From positions 29,034 through 93,033 of the forward strand of contig JAEXEN010000005.1 in NCBI GenBank assembly GCA_023400985.1: 64,000 nucleotides of DNA. The letters are read 5' to 3'. The position numbers and the translations under genes are program-made. Shown in pieces: positions 1-8,967 of the stretch. Source of the DNA: Bacillota bacterium. Its GTDB lineage: Bacteria > Bacillota > Clostridia > Christensenellales > CAG-138. The notes under the pieces are model-generated. The model was given only the letters and a program-made list of their open reading frames with translations, was not told where the DNA came from and did no database searches. Within the stretch, counting starts at the first letter, position 1. Every line of letters starts with the position of its first letter.

Positions 1-39
1 GTCGTACAAAAGAGCATTCCCGTTCCTTTGGCGGCGAAT

Positions 40-732
40 TTAAAGCATTCTTAAAGCATCCACCGTCGCCGTTTTGGCGGCGGTTTTTTCGTCTTTTTGC
101 TTGATGACGCGCGCGGGCGTGCCTGCGACGACCGCGTTTTGGGGCACGTCGTTTATGACCACGGCGCCTGCGGCAACAACGGAATTTTTACCCACGCGCA
201 CCCCTTCGAGGATCACGGCGTTCGCGCCGATCATCACGTCGTCCTCTATCATGACGGGCGCGGCGCTCGCGGGCTCGATGACGCCCGCAAGCACGGCCCC
301 CGCGCCGATGTGGCAGTTTCTCCCTACCGTCGCCCGCCCGCCGAGCACCGCGTTCATATCGATCATGGAGCTTTCGCCTATACTGGCGCCGATATTGAGG
401 ACCGCGCCCATCATGACGACGGCGTTTGTACCGATCGTGACCTGCTCACGGATGATGGCGCCCGGCTCGATGCGCGCGGGAATACCCTTTATATCAAGCA
501 TCGGGACGGCGGAATTGCGGCAGTTGTTTTCTATGACGATATCGGCGATAGCGTCCTTATTTGCGGCGAGGATCTGCGAAAGCTCGTTCCAGTCGCCGAA
601 TACGATCTTATCGCCCGCGCCGAACACCCGGGAAGAGCCGTAATCGATAGGTGCTTTCTCCTTGACATAAAGCTTGACGGGCGTTTTCTTTTTGGAATTG
701 CCGATATATTGAATGATCTCTTCAGCGTTCAT
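40..732 (-). CDS. dapH: tetrahydrodipicolinate N-acetyltransferase
   Basis: Transfers an acetyl group from acetyl-CoA to tetrahydrodipicolinate, committing DAP/lysine synthesis to the acetylated branch. The 230 residues have a short alpha/beta N-terminal domain, then a long run of hexapeptide repeats from about residue 90 to 205 (for example MIGANAVILEGVRVGKNSVV), which folds as a left-handed beta helix, as in the trimeric DapH family (about 236 aa). The start has a good GGAGGT site and overlaps the dapB stop by 4 nt, so it is the last gene of lysC-dapA-dapB-dapH. The divergent M20 deacetylase supports the acetyl rather than succinyl version. Confidence 0.95.
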   Translation of the reverse strand: MNAEEIIQYIGNSKKKTPVKLYVKEKAPIDYGSSRVFGAGDKIVFGDWNELSQILAANKDAIADIVIENNCRNSAVPMLDIKGIPARIEPGAIIREQVTIGTNAVVMMGAVLNIGASIGESSMIDMNAVLGGRATVGRNCHIGAGAVLAGVIEPASAAPVMIEDDVMIGANAVILEGVRVGKNSVVAAGAVVINDVPQNAVVAGTPARVIKQKDEKTAAKTATVDALRML

Positions 733-1454
733 AAAGTACCTCCGAACAGGATCTGATCCAAAGTATAAAAGCCTTTTTCGTTTTTGACGAGTATCTCCGC
801 CGCCGCGAGTGCGCCGCTTGCGAAAACGGTGCGGCTTGAAGCGCGGTGGGTGATGGAAAGCTCCTCGTCCTGCCCGAAGAAGCTTACGGTGTGCGTTCCG
901 GCCACGGTGCCGCCGCGCAGCGCGTGGATGCCAATCTCCTTTTGGCCGCGCGGGGAAATTGCCCCCTCGCGCCCGTAGACCGGCATATAGGCATGGTCCG
1001 GGTCGATGGCTTCATACAGCAGCTTTGCCGTTCCGCTGGGCGCGTCCGCTTTTTTGTTATGGTGTATTTCTGTGATCTCCGCGTCAAAACTATGGAGCAA
1101 TGTCGGGGAGAATGTTTCAAGCATACGGCGGAACACGGCAATGCCTATGGAATAGTTGGCGCTGTGAAGCACGGGGGCGTAAGCCCCCAATGTCCGAAAA
1201 GCGTCCATGTCCGCCGCCGTGTAGCCTGTGGTGCCGCTCAAAAGCGGCATGCCCGTGCGGCGTATGCAGTCCGCAAGGAAGGGAAGCGCGGCGGGCGCGG
1301 AAAAGTCCATGACGATATCCGCATTACGCCCCAGCGTGAAAAGCCTTTTCGCGTTTTTTTCATCGACGGAGCTCACCACCGTATGGCCCGCGTCCGCGGC
1401 GAGGCTTTCGATCAGACGGCCCATGCGGCTGTAGCCGACAAGCACGATCTTCAT
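729..1454 (-). CDS. dapB: 4-hydroxy-tetrahydrodipicolinate reductase
   Basis: NAD(P)H-dependent reductase that makes tetrahydrodipicolinate from the DapA product. The Rossmann motif is GYSRMGR at residues 7-13 (usual form GxxGRMG), GTTG is at 74-77, and the catalytic/substrate block EIHHNKKADAPSGTAK at 129-144 contains the His pair, the Lys and the SGT loop. At 241 aa it is slightly shorter than the usual 250-270 but complete. It overlaps dapA and dapH by 4 nt each, which suggests translational coupling. Confidence 0.96.
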   Translation of the reverse strand: MKIVLVGYSRMGRLIESLAADAGHTVVSSVDEKNAKRLFTLGRNADIVMDFSAPAALPFLADCIRRTGMPLLSGTTGYTAADMDAFRTLGAYAPVLHSANYSIGIAVFRRMLETFSPTLLHSFDAEITEIHHNKKADAPSGTAKLLYEAIDPDHAYMPVYGREGAISPRGQKEIGIHALRGGTVAGTHTVSFFGQDEELSITHRASSRTVFASGALAAAEILVKNEKGFYTLDQILFGGTL

Positions 1455-2332
1455 AGGGCTTTGGCCTCAAGAAGCGCCTCTTTCAACCGCGCTTTCGCGC
1501 CGTCGCTCATTTCGTATAGCGGCAGCCGCAAGCTCCCCGCCTGAAGGCCCATCATGTTCATGGCGGCTTTTACGGGGATGGGGTTTACCTCGATAAAAAG
1601 ATCGTTGATGACCCCGAGATATTTCAGCTGCGCCGTTCTTGCTTTTTTGATATCGCCCTTGAAACAGTCCGCAACCATCGTATGCACGACCTCCGGCATG
1701 ATGTTCGCAAATACGGAGATTGCGCCGCTAGAGCCTAAAGCCATCATGGGCACGATTATGTCGTCGTTGCCGCAGTACATGCGAAAGTCGTCGTTCAAAT
1801 ACCGGGCGATCTCAGTAGCATAGCTGAGGTTGCCCGAGGCCTCCTTGATCGCATAGATGTTTTCATGCTTAAATAGGCGTTTAACTACCTTCTCGGAAAT
1901 CGAGCAGCCGGTGCGCCCGGGCACGTTGTAAAGGATGCAGGGTATCTTTACGGCGTCCGCAACGGTTGCAAAGTGGCGGTACATGCCCTCCTCGTTGGCC
2001 TTGTTGTAGTACGGCGTGATGATGAGAAGCCCGTCTGCGCCCGCACCTTGTGCGCGCAGGCTTTTTTCGAGCATCGTCCCCGTGCAGTTGGAGCCGCTGC
2101 CTGCGATCACGGGTATGCGGCCGGCGGCTTTTTTGACGACGCGCCTTAAAACCTTTTCGCATTCCTCGCCCGTCATGGTGGACGCCTCGCCCGTCGTGCC
2201 GAGCGCGACGATGCCGTCGGTCCCGCTTCCGATATGCCAGTCCACAAGCTCGTCAAGCCTTGCATAGTTGACGGAGCCGTCTTCGTAAAAAGGGGTCACG
2301 AGCGCGACGATGGAGCCTTGAAGCTGCAGCAT
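1451..2332 (-). CDS. dapA: 4-hydroxy-tetrahydrodipicolinate synthase
   Basis: Condenses pyruvate with aspartate semialdehyde, the first DAP-specific step. It is a 293 aa TIM barrel of normal family size. Visible active-site elements are GTTGE (45-49), Tyr135 in LYNVPGRTG and the Schiff-base Lys163 in AIKEASG. It lies 32 nt after lysC and overlaps dapB by 4 nt. No aspartate semialdehyde dehydrogenase gene is present in this window, so that step must be encoded elsewhere. Confidence 0.97.
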   Translation of the reverse strand: MLQLQGSIVALVTPFYEDGSVNYARLDELVDWHIGSGTDGIVALGTTGEASTMTGEECEKVLRRVVKKAAGRIPVIAGSGSNCTGTMLEKSLRAQGAGADGLLIITPYYNKANEEGMYRHFATVADAVKIPCILYNVPGRTGCSISEKVVKRLFKHENIYAIKEASGNLSYATEIARYLNDDFRMYCGNDDIIVPMMALGSSGAISVFANIMPEVVHTMVADCFKGDIKKARTAQLKYLGVINDLFIEVNPIPVKAAMNMMGLQAGSLRLPLYEMSDGAKARLKEALLEAKAL

Positions 2333-2364
2333 GGTTTTGTCCGCCTTTCCGAAAAATTTTAGTT

Positions 2365-3576
2365 CTATGCGGGTTCGCAGAGCTCGAATTCCTCCGCAAG
2401 CAGCCGTGCTCCCCGTTCCGCGTCCACGGCGTCCACCGTGATGGAGATGGAAATTTCGCAGGTGCTGATCTGGTAACAGCGTATGCCGTTTGTATAAAGC
2501 ACCTCAAACGCGCGGTTGAATAGGTCGCTGTGTGTGATAAACCCCGTGCCCGCAAGCGATATTTTCGCCAAGGGGTGCCGCACGGTAAGCTCATAGGGGA
2601 AGCCGCTTTCCGCGCAGGCCTTTTGCAGCAATTCGGCGTCGTCCCGCTTGCAGCCAAACGATAAGGCGACATTGCCGTTTGGAAGAAGCTGCTGGTTAAG
2701 GAGGTCCACGTTAATATCGAGCCGTGCGATGACGGAAAAAAGCATGCTTAGGCAGCTTCCGTCCGCGGGCGCGTCGGCGATATGGAAAACGGCGCAATTG
2801 TCGGCAAGGCTTATGCCTGTTACCGGCATGGCTTCAAAGGTATCGTCCCGATCCATAATGTAGGTTCCTTTCGATTTGTCTCGTTCCGAAGCGTGCCCAA
2901 GGTATAATGGGACGCGGTATTTTTTGGCGAGCTCCACGCTTCTTGTTTCGAGCGCACCAACCCCCAGCGCAGATAGCTCCATCATCTCGTCGTATGTGAT
3001 GCGGTGCAGGGGCTTTGCGCCTGGGCATCTGCGCGGATCGACCGTAAAAATGCCCTCTACGTCCGTATAGATCTCGCAGTTCCAACGGAGCTTGGCGGCC
3101 AGCGCGACGGCGGTAGTATCCGAACCGCCGCGGCCGAGTGTTGTGATGTTCCCTTTTTCATCTGCGCCCTGAAAGCCCGCGACCACGACGACCTTGCCCT
3201 CTTTGATATGGCGCTTGAGCGCGTTCAAGTTGATATCCACGATTTTGGCGCGGGCATGGTTGCCGTTGGTGAGAAAGCCGGACTGCGCGCCTGTGAGCGA
3301 TACGGCTTCTATGCCCATGCCGTTTAGCGCCATGGCGAGAAGCGCTACGGTGGTCTGCTCGCCCGTGGAGATGAGCGCGTCCAACTCGCGGGCGTTGTCG
3401 GCGCCGCCGGTTTGACCTGCGAGCTCGATGAGCCGGTCCGTGGTTTTTCCCATGGCGCTTGCTACCACCACGATATCGCGGCCGGAGCGCTTTTCCTCTG
3501 CCACGCGCGCGGCGACAGCCTTGATCTTTTCGATGGTCGCAACGCTGCTGCCCCCGTATTTTTGTACGACGCCCAT
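2365..3576 (-). CDS. lysC: aspartate kinase
   Basis: Phosphorylates aspartate at the head of the aspartate-family pathway. The N-terminal kinase domain starts with the diagnostic KYGGSSV, has GRGGSDTTAVALAA in the middle, and is followed by tandem ACT domains (ISLADNCAVFHI and ISLAGTGFITHS regions), which normally give feedback control by lysine and/or threonine. I chose the ATG at 3576 (403 aa) because GGAGG sits 6 nt ahead and homologues start just before KYGGSS. An in-frame ATG at 3615 has no ribosome binding site. First gene of the dap operon. Confidence 0.93.
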   Translation of the reverse strand: MGVVQKYGGSSVATIEKIKAVAARVAEEKRSGRDIVVVASAMGKTTDRLIELAGQTGGADNARELDALISTGEQTTVALLAMALNGMGIEAVSLTGAQSGFLTNGNHARAKIVDINLNALKRHIKEGKVVVVAGFQGADEKGNITTLGRGGSDTTAVALAAKLRWNCEIYTDVEGIFTVDPRRCPGAKPLHRITYDEMMELSALGVGALETRSVELAKKYRVPLYLGHASERDKSKGTYIMDRDDTFEAMPVTGISLADNCAVFHIADAPADGSCLSMLFSVIARLDINVDLLNQQLLPNGNVALSFGCKRDDAELLQKACAESGFPYELTVRHPLAKISLAGTGFITHSDLFNRAFEVLYTNGIRCYQISTCEISISITVDAVDAERGARLLAEEFELCEPA

Positions 3577-3619
3577 GCTTGCCTCCGCAAAACCTTGGAT
3601 TGCTTCTTTTACCATACTA

Positions 3620-3633
3620 TCAATCGCGATTGA
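3620..3633. promoter_or_regulatory. 14-bp palindrome in the lysC / deacetylase intergenic region
   Basis: TCAATCGCGATTGA is a perfect palindrome 44 nt upstream of the lysC start, in the region shared with the divergent deacetylase gene. It could be an operator for the dap genes. I do not recognise the motif and see no convincing -35/-10 pair next to it. No lysine riboswitch is visible. Confidence 0.3.
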
Positions 3634-3754
3634 GATTTATATTGCAAAAGTTACGGAAGTGTTCGCTTTTTGTGCAAACATACGACGGATGGATACCAAG
3701 GATGTTTTATATAACATACAATCAGAGCAAACGGCTTGCCGGGGGGATCCAAAA

Positions 3755-4858
3755 ATGCTTGAAACGCTTACAAAATACAGAAGGGACCTGCATCGAATAC
3801 CTGAGCTCGGCTTTGAGCTGCCCGAGACCATAGCGTACGTGGAACGGGTGCTCGCTTCGCTCAACTGCGAGGTGATACGTATAGCGCAAAGCTCCGTATG
3901 CGCCTATTTTGACGCAGGAAAGACGGATACTCTAGCCTTTCGCGCGGATATGGACGCGCTTCCCATTATGGAGGCGACGGGTGCAGGCTACGCATCCATT
4001 CATCCGGGGCGCATGCATGCCTGCGGCCACGACGGGCATATGAGCATGCTGCTTGCGCTTGCGGGCATTGCGGATAAAAAGCTCCCGGAGCTTCCGCATA
4101 ACGTGCTTTTGATCTTCCAGCCTGGGGAGGAGACCACGGGCGGCGCAAAGGCGATCTGCGAAAGCGGGATCTTAGAGCGGTACAAAACGGCCTGTATATT
4201 CGGCATGCACCTTTGGCCGGAGCTACCTTTCGGTCAAATTTGGACGAGGCCCGGCGCGGTCATGGCGCAAACGGGGATCGTGCAGGTGGAGATCGAGGGG
4301 AAAAGCGTCCATGTGGCGCACGCTGAAGAAGGTGCCGACGCGCTTTACGCGGGCGTCGAATTTTTGCACCGCGCCTATGAAACGGCGGAAATGATCGCCC
4401 CGCACGACGAGAAGCGGCTTTTGAAATTCGGCTATATAACAAGCGGTACGGCGGAAAACGCCTTGAGCGCGCATACCGCCGTTCGCGGCACGATGCGCAC
4501 GTTTAGCGTACGTATGCGCGAGCGAATGATCGGCGTACTCCAAGGCATCGCGGAGGAAACGGGAAAACGCACCGGATGCCGCATGCATGTCTCCGTTACC
4601 GAAGGGTATCCGCCCGTGATCAACGAGGCGGGGCTTTACGGCCGCGTCATGGCGCATTTAAAAGAAAATGCACCTCGAACGCTCAACGAGCCGTACCTGA
4701 CCGGCGAGGATTTTTCGTTTTATCAGGCGCGCGTCCCCGGCGTTTTCTTTTTCCTGGGAACGGGAGGGAACGTTCCGCTGCATGCGGCGGATTTTGATTT
4801 TGACGAGACGGTGCTTGTAAACGGACTTTGCTTATATGAACGCTTGTTAACGATTTAA
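3755..4858 (+). CDS. M20 family amidohydrolase, probable N-acetyldiaminopimelate deacetylase
   Basis: Likely removes the acetyl group from N-acetyl-LL-diaminopimelate, the step that complements DapH. It is an M20 metallopeptidase-type fold of 367 aa (B. subtilis YkuR about 374). Metal-site signatures are FRADMDALP at 62-70, ACGHDGH at 89-95 with Cys90/His92, GEE at 124-126 and MHLWPE with His152. I placed the start at the ATG preceded by a G-run; a longer frame opening at 3428 would run antisense through lysC. Divergent from the dap operon, which strongly suggests DAP deacetylase, but M20 enzymes acting on other N-acyl amino acids look alike. Confidence 0.82.
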   Translation: MLETLTKYRRDLHRIPELGFELPETIAYVERVLASLNCEVIRIAQSSVCAYFDAGKTDTLAFRADMDALPIMEATGAGYASIHPGRMHACGHDGHMSMLLALAGIADKKLPELPHNVLLIFQPGEETTGGAKAICESGILERYKTACIFGMHLWPELPFGQIWTRPGAVMAQTGIVQVEIEGKSVHVAHAEEGADALYAGVEFLHRAYETAEMIAPHDEKRLLKFGYITSGTAENALSAHTAVRGTMRTFSVRMRERMIGVLQGIAEETGKRTGCRMHVSVTEGYPPVINEAGLYGRVMAHLKENAPRTLNEPYLTGEDFSFYQARVPGVFFFLGTGGNVPLHAADFDFDETVLVNGLCLYERLLTI

Positions 4859-4883
4859 GCGGACAGCGAAAGCCTCCGTCATT

Positions 4884-4912
4884 TTGTGAAGCACATCTTA
4901 TTATGGTATAAT
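4884..4912 (+). promoter_or_regulatory. sigma-A type promoter for the ECF sigma operon
   Basis: TTGTGA, a 17 nt spacer and a perfect TATAAT. The predicted start near 4919 gives about 90 nt of leader before the sigma factor gene. Since this is a housekeeping-type promoter, basal expression need not depend on the ECF factor itself. Confidence 0.7.
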
Positions 4913-5009
4913 AAAAAAAGCGCAGCTCAAATTACCAGAAGCATTCAGGCGTTGTGTCGGGAACTTCAACGGACTTTGAGCCGTATTATTGGATGAGAGG
5001 GGTGCGAAA

Positions 5010-5525
5010 ATGCCCGCAAGGGATTTTGAATCCATTTATGCGGACTGCTCCCGCTTGGTATATTGGACGGCGTACGGGGTGCTCAAATCGCACTTTGACG
5101 CCATGGATGCGTCGCAAAACGTTTTTATGCGCGTGCTCAACCATCAAAAAAAGCTTGAGGATATGGGCGACGCGCAGCTCAAGGCATGGATGTACCGCGT
5201 TACGGTCAACGTTTGCCTCGATTATAAGCGCAAGCAGCGCCGCGAGATCATCACCGACGAGGGTTTTGATGCTTTGCCCGTTTCCGAGGACGATTTGCCC
5301 GAGGCGGCGGCTTTAAGCAGCGAACAGAGAACGCTTTTGCGCGAAGCCATCGACGCGCTGCCCGATATTTATCGAGAAACGGTGGTTATGCATTATTTTT
5401 CCGGTTTGAGCTACGAAAGCATCGCCGCGTATACGGGTGTAAGCGAGGGTACCGTAAAGTCCCGCATGTCGCGTGCGAAGGATAAGCTTTTTTCCCTATT
5501 GAAGGACGGTGAGAAAAATGGCTGA
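5010..5525 (+). CDS. ECF-type RNA polymerase sigma factor
   Basis: Alternative sigma factor of 171 aa with region 2 near residues 8-75 (FESIYADCSRLVYWTAYGVL, then DASQNVFMRVL) and region 4 near 115-165 ending in the helix-turn-helix GVSEGTVKSRMSRAKDKL. The start is the ATG with GAGAGGGG ahead; a start 7 codons earlier is possible but has no site. It overlaps the next gene by 8 nt, the usual arrangement of an ECF sigma factor with its anti-sigma partner. Its target promoters cannot be read from this window. Confidence 0.9.
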   Translation: MPARDFESIYADCSRLVYWTAYGVLKSHFDAMDASQNVFMRVLNHQKKLEDMGDAQLKAWMYRVTVNVCLDYKRKQRREIITDEGFDALPVSEDDLPEAAALSSEQRTLLREAIDALPDIYRETVVMHYFSGLSYESIAAYTGVSEGTVKSRMSRAKDKLFSLLKDGEKNG

Positions 5526-6270
5526 CAGGATGGATGAGATCTTGCGCTCGGTCGCCGACGAGGCGGACCGCAGTGTAGATTATGCCGCGCTGCACGACGC
5601 CATTTTGGTTGCGCATACAAAGAAAAAGAAAAGCTTTCCGCACTCGAAGCGAATGCTCTCCTACGCCGCCGCGTTTGTGGCACTCGTAGGTGTGGGTGTA
5701 TTTGCGCTCGCGGGCGGATGGTTTTCGGCTTCATCACAAAAATCGGGGGGGAATGAGGACGGCGCGGGGTACGATTCTTACTCTATAACCGCCGCCGCGA
5801 CCGAAGCGCCGCAAGCCGCGCCTGCGCCGGAGGCCGAGATGCGCTCCGAAGATCAATCTGTGCCGGCCGATGATAACGGCGGTACGGGTGAAACGCCCGA
5901 GATGCTGTTCGGTGCGCAAAACGTTACGGGCTCCGCGGGAAGCGGCGTCGCGTTTGACGCGCCCGCCCTCGCTTCAGAGGTGCTCGCGGATAAAAACGCG
6001 AAGCTTATGGATGTTAAGGTCCTCCCGGAACCGGATAAAAATAGAGCCGGAGAATCCCCCTACGGCGATATCGCATGCAGCACAAGCTATAACTTGGTGT
6101 ACATCGAGCCGCTCGCGGGCGCGCCGAAGCTTGGAAAGGCGCTTGTCTCCGATTTTGGCGACGGCAATCTGCGCATCTATTGGAGCGCATCCGATACGCT
6201 GCACGTTTATGCGGAATTCCTCGGCTATACCGCTGAGGATGCCATTGCGCTTTTGACCGAGATAGGGTAA
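5518..6270 (+). CDS. membrane-anchored anti-sigma-factor-like protein
   Basis: 250 aa protein translated from within the sigma gene end (AGGACGGTGAG site). A charged cytoplasmic N-terminus of about 45 residues is followed by one membrane segment (MLSYAAAFVALVGVGVFALA), then a low-complexity Ala/Glu-rich linker and a C-terminal domain ending in DTLHVYAEFLGYTAEDAIAL, which resembles the DUF4367-type extracytoplasmic domains of clostridial anti-sigma proteins. No zinc HxxxCxxC motif is present, so it is not a ZAS-type anti-sigma. The role is inferred from topology and pairing. Confidence 0.72.
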   Translation: MADRMDEILRSVADEADRSVDYAALHDAILVAHTKKKKSFPHSKRMLSYAAAFVALVGVGVFALAGGWFSASSQKSGGNEDGAGYDSYSITAAATEAPQAAPAPEAEMRSEDQSVPADDNGGTGETPEMLFGAQNVTGSAGSGVAFDAPALASEVLADKNAKLMDVKVLPEPDKNRAGESPYGDIACSTSYNLVYIEPLAGAPKLGKALVSDFGDGNLRIYWSASDTLHVYAEFLGYTAEDAIALLTEIG

Positions 6271-6309
6271 TGTAAATAGGAAACCTTATCACGGAGGCGG
6301 TTATCGTTT

Positions 6310-7284
6310 ATGGGAAGAATGAACCTTTTGAGCAGTGTCGTAAATTCTCAGTCCAATCAGGTCGAGGGATATTGCCTTGTCCGCAGCGTTCAACAAAAAA
6401 GCAACGTCAAGGGCAGCGATTACCTCGACTTTGTATTGTCCGACGCGGGCGGCGAGGTGGTGGCCAAGCTTTGGGACTATAGCCCCGAACAGCATGGCGC
6501 CTACTACCCCGATAACCTCGTGAAGGTGCGCGGCACCGTGAACATCTGGAAGGAGACCGAGCAGCTCAAGATCGACCGCATCCGCCTCGTAAAAGAGGGC
6601 GACGATGTGGATATGAGCGCGTTCGTACCTACCGCGCCCATTGCGGGCGAAGTATTGTATGACGAGCTATACGCCTGCGCGGAGAAATTCAAAAACAACG
6701 ATATCCGCATGATCACCCAGTACGTTTTGCGCGAAAATAAGGAAAAGCTCATCAAATATCCCGCTGCGCTCAAGCTTCACCATGCCATACGCGGGGGGCT
6801 CTTATACCACACCCGCACCATGCTGCAAACGGGCAAGGCGATCTGCGACGTATACGAACCCATTTACCCAAGCCTCAGCCGCGATCTTGTTTATGCCGGC
6901 ATCATCTTGCATGACGTGGCAAAGGTGGAGGAGCTTACCGTAAGCGAGCTTGGGCTTGCGAGCGGCTACAGCATGCCCGGTCAGCTTTTGGGGCATATAG
7001 CCATGGGCGTCGGGATGCTTGTGCGCGCCGCCGCGGAGCTTATGGTGGATGAAAAGCAGGCGGTGCTTTTGGAGCATATTTTGCTCGCCCATCACGACAC
7101 GGCCGAGCACGGCAGCCCCAAGCCGCCTATGTTCCCCGAGGCCGAAATCGTGAGCCAGGTCGACCTTCTCGATTCGCGCCTGTACGAAATGTACGACGCG
7201 CTTTCCGCCGTGACGGAGGGCGAGTTTTCCGAGCGCCAGTGGGCGCTCGACAACCGGCAGCTATATAAGCACGGGATGGAGTAA
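6310..7284 (+). CDS. yhaM: YhaM-type 3'-5' exoribonuclease (OB fold + HD domain)
   Basis: 324 aa, close to the family length. An OB-fold nucleic-acid-binding domain occupies about 20-110 (GSDYLDFVLSDAGGEVVAKL), followed by an HD phosphohydrolase domain from about 150, with His158, YHT at 166-168 and the HD pair at 201-202 in ILHDVAKVEEL, then a further LAHHDTAEHG. YhaM/Cbf1 proteins trim RNA or DNA from the 3' end in the cytoplasm. It stands alone after the sigma operon and ends at a strong terminator. Confidence 0.9.
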   Translation: MGRMNLLSSVVNSQSNQVEGYCLVRSVQQKSNVKGSDYLDFVLSDAGGEVVAKLWDYSPEQHGAYYPDNLVKVRGTVNIWKETEQLKIDRIRLVKEGDDVDMSAFVPTAPIAGEVLYDELYACAEKFKNNDIRMITQYVLRENKEKLIKYPAALKLHHAIRGGLLYHTRTMLQTGKAICDVYEPIYPSLSRDLVYAGIILHDVAKVEELTVSELGLASGYSMPGQLLGHIAMGVGMLVRAAAELMVDEKQAVLLEHILLAHHDTAEHGSPKPPMFPEAEIVSQVDLLDSRLYEMYDALSAVTEGEFSERQWALDNRQLYKHGME

Positions 7285-7289
7285 AACCC

Positions 7290-7337
7290 TTCAAAACAAA
7301 ACCACGCGTTCGGCCGAACGCGTGGTTTTGTTTTGAA
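7290..7337. terminator. 48-bp perfect palindrome, bidirectional terminator
   Basis: A perfect inverted repeat between converging genes. The arms end in A/T-rich tracts (CAAAACAAAACC and GGTTTTGTTTTG) around a GC-rich centre (GCGTTCGGCCGAACGC), so transcripts from either side form a stem followed by U-rich sequence. Confidence 0.88.
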
Positions 7338-7349
7338 CGTTCCGGCGTT

Positions 7350-8138
7350 CTATGTCAGGTCTTTGCTCTTAAATTTTGCAAATGCTCCGTACAGCAGCCC
7401 GACGGTTAGAACAAGTGTGACGACCGCATATACCGGGTCCAGCCTTTCGGCGACCAAGTCGGCGGAGCTGAAATAATTGAACGGCGCGATCAGTTTCAAA
7501 AGCCCCGGATCTTCGAGCATGTTGCACACTACGCCTAAGATAAAGGCATACAGGAACGCGAGGTTGCCGTAAAGCGTCCCTTTTTCCGGCCGCTTTGCCA
7601 TGGCCGAGAAGAAGGCCGAAAGCGCGATGAACAATGTGCCGACCAGAAATACCGTCAGCGCGCAGAACCAGATCTCCCCGGTCATGGGTCCGGAGGTTTT
7701 CAGATAGGCGACCGCCATCATGACAAACACGCCGTTGAAGGCGCAGAACAGCAGAAGGTAGACGTAAGCGGAAACGAGCTTTATCGCCAAAACGCGCGAC
7801 CGCGAGCATGGTTTTGTAAAGATAAATTCATACGTCTTGTCCACCGATTCCCTTGTCACGGCCGCCGCGCCCAAATGGACGGCATAAATGACGGCGCAAA
7901 CCAGCACGTAATAAAAAAGCAGCGCCGTATAGCCGGCCAGCGTGCCCACATCCACACCCACCGCGCCCATCACCGCCAGCACAATACGCGGGAAAGACGC
8001 AAGCAGATCTGTCATGCTGCCGCTTGCGGTATAGCTTTCGAATTTAATGATGCCGGCAAAGCACAATACAAACAGGCCGATCATCCAGAAAATAAAAGGT
8101 TTTAATCCGGTGCTAAGCTCGCGTTTGAGCATATTCAT
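7350..8138 (-). CDS. ABC-2 type transporter permease
   Basis: 262 aa integral membrane protein with about six hydrophobic segments, for example FIFWMIGLFVLCFAGIIKF near the N-terminus and AVVTLVLTVGLLYGAFAKF at the C-terminus. It contains the ESVDKTYEFIFTKPCSRSRV loop typical of ABC-2 permeases, a short consensus also found in the preceding gene (KCVDFLLVKPVERSRV). Last gene of the TetR-ATPase-permease-permease operon, 11 nt after the first permease. Substrate unknown. Confidence 0.85.
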   Translation of the reverse strand: MNMLKRELSTGLKPFIFWMIGLFVLCFAGIIKFESYTASGSMTDLLASFPRIVLAVMGAVGVDVGTLAGYTALLFYYVLVCAVIYAVHLGAAAVTRESVDKTYEFIFTKPCSRSRVLAIKLVSAYVYLLLFCAFNGVFVMMAVAYLKTSGPMTGEIWFCALTVFLVGTLFIALSAFFSAMAKRPEKGTLYGNLAFLYAFILGVVCNMLEDPGLLKLIAPFNYFSSADLVAERLDPVYAVVTLVLTVGLLYGAFAKFKSKDLT

Positions 8139-8149
8139 ACATCTACCCC

Positions 8150-8953
8150 TTAAACGGCCTTGGTGTCGCTTTTGCAGTACTTGACATACGACAGGGCGAC
8201 ACAGGCGACGCTGACGATCGCGGCGGTGACGACATACTTCGTTTCAAACCCGCCTGTAGAGAAGACGGTTTCCGGGGTAAAATAGGCAAGCGGCGAGATA
8301 TACATTAAGGCATCCTCCTTGATGAGCGTACACAGCGCCATCATGATGAAGCCCGCGAATCCGATCGCCGTGGCCATGCCGGAGACCGACCGCACCTTGC
8401 GGGCGAATGTGGCGTACAACATGCTGATGGACAGGAATACCAACTGCATGAAGAACAGCGACAGCGACGCCAGCACCACCTTTCGCGGCACACCGGCATC
8501 CTCGCCGTTCGCGGTATAGGCGATCACCACGGAGATGATGAAGAGGATATTCGTCACCACGAGGAGCATCAGGCAGGAAAGCAGCTTGTCGGTAAACACC
8601 CGGCTGCGCTCCACGGGCTTGACCAGCAGGAAATCCACGCACTTGGAACGCTTCTCCCTTGAAAATACCGACAGCGCAAACGAAGCCGCCATGATCGCGC
8701 CCACGACCCCGATATATGTGTAGATAAACTGGAAAAAACCGCCAAAGCTGAATATGCGATCCACGCCGTCCACGCCGAACGCCGCGGCGAAGGCGGGGGG
8801 CAGGCTTCCCAGCACCTTTTGCACCGTCTCCTTGCTTTCCATAAAGGTCCCATAGAAAGCGGTCATGAAAATCAGGAGCAAGGCGAACAGGCTGACCGCC
8901 CAAATGAGGAAGCTTTTCCATTGCGACTTCGTTTCAAACCAGAAAATATTCAA
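8150..8953 (-). CDS. ABC-2 type transporter permease
   Basis: 267 aa membrane protein with about six transmembrane segments (FLIWAVSLFALLLIFMTAFY first) and the loop REKRSKCVDFLLVKPVERSR that is characteristic of ABC-2 permeases working with a separate ATPase. The start codon is TTG with GGGAGG 8 nt ahead. It lies 14 nt after the ATPase gene. It resembles the following permease, so the exporter is probably a heterodimer of the two. Confidence 0.86.
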   Translation of the reverse strand: MNIFWFETKSQWKSFLIWAVSLFALLLIFMTAFYGTFMESKETVQKVLGSLPPAFAAAFGVDGVDRIFSFGGFFQFIYTYIGVVGAIMAASFALSVFSREKRSKCVDFLLVKPVERSRVFTDKLLSCLMLLVVTNILFIISVVIAYTANGEDAGVPRKVVLASLSLFFMQLVFLSISMLYATFARKVRSVSGMATAIGFAGFIMMALCTLIKEDALMYISPLAYFTPETVFSTGGFETKYVVTAAIVSVACVALSYVKYCKSDTKAV

Positions 8954-8967
8954 AGCTTGCGCCTCCC

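Noticed and set aside
3428..3754. N-terminal extension of the M20 deacetylase frame
   Set aside because: This part runs antisense through lysC, has no homology to M20 enzymes and no ribosome site, whereas the ATG at 3755 starts at the normal family position.
3577..3754. Lysine riboswitch upstream of lysC
   Set aside because: The ~178 nt between the genes lack the L-box conserved sequences and the five-helix layout.
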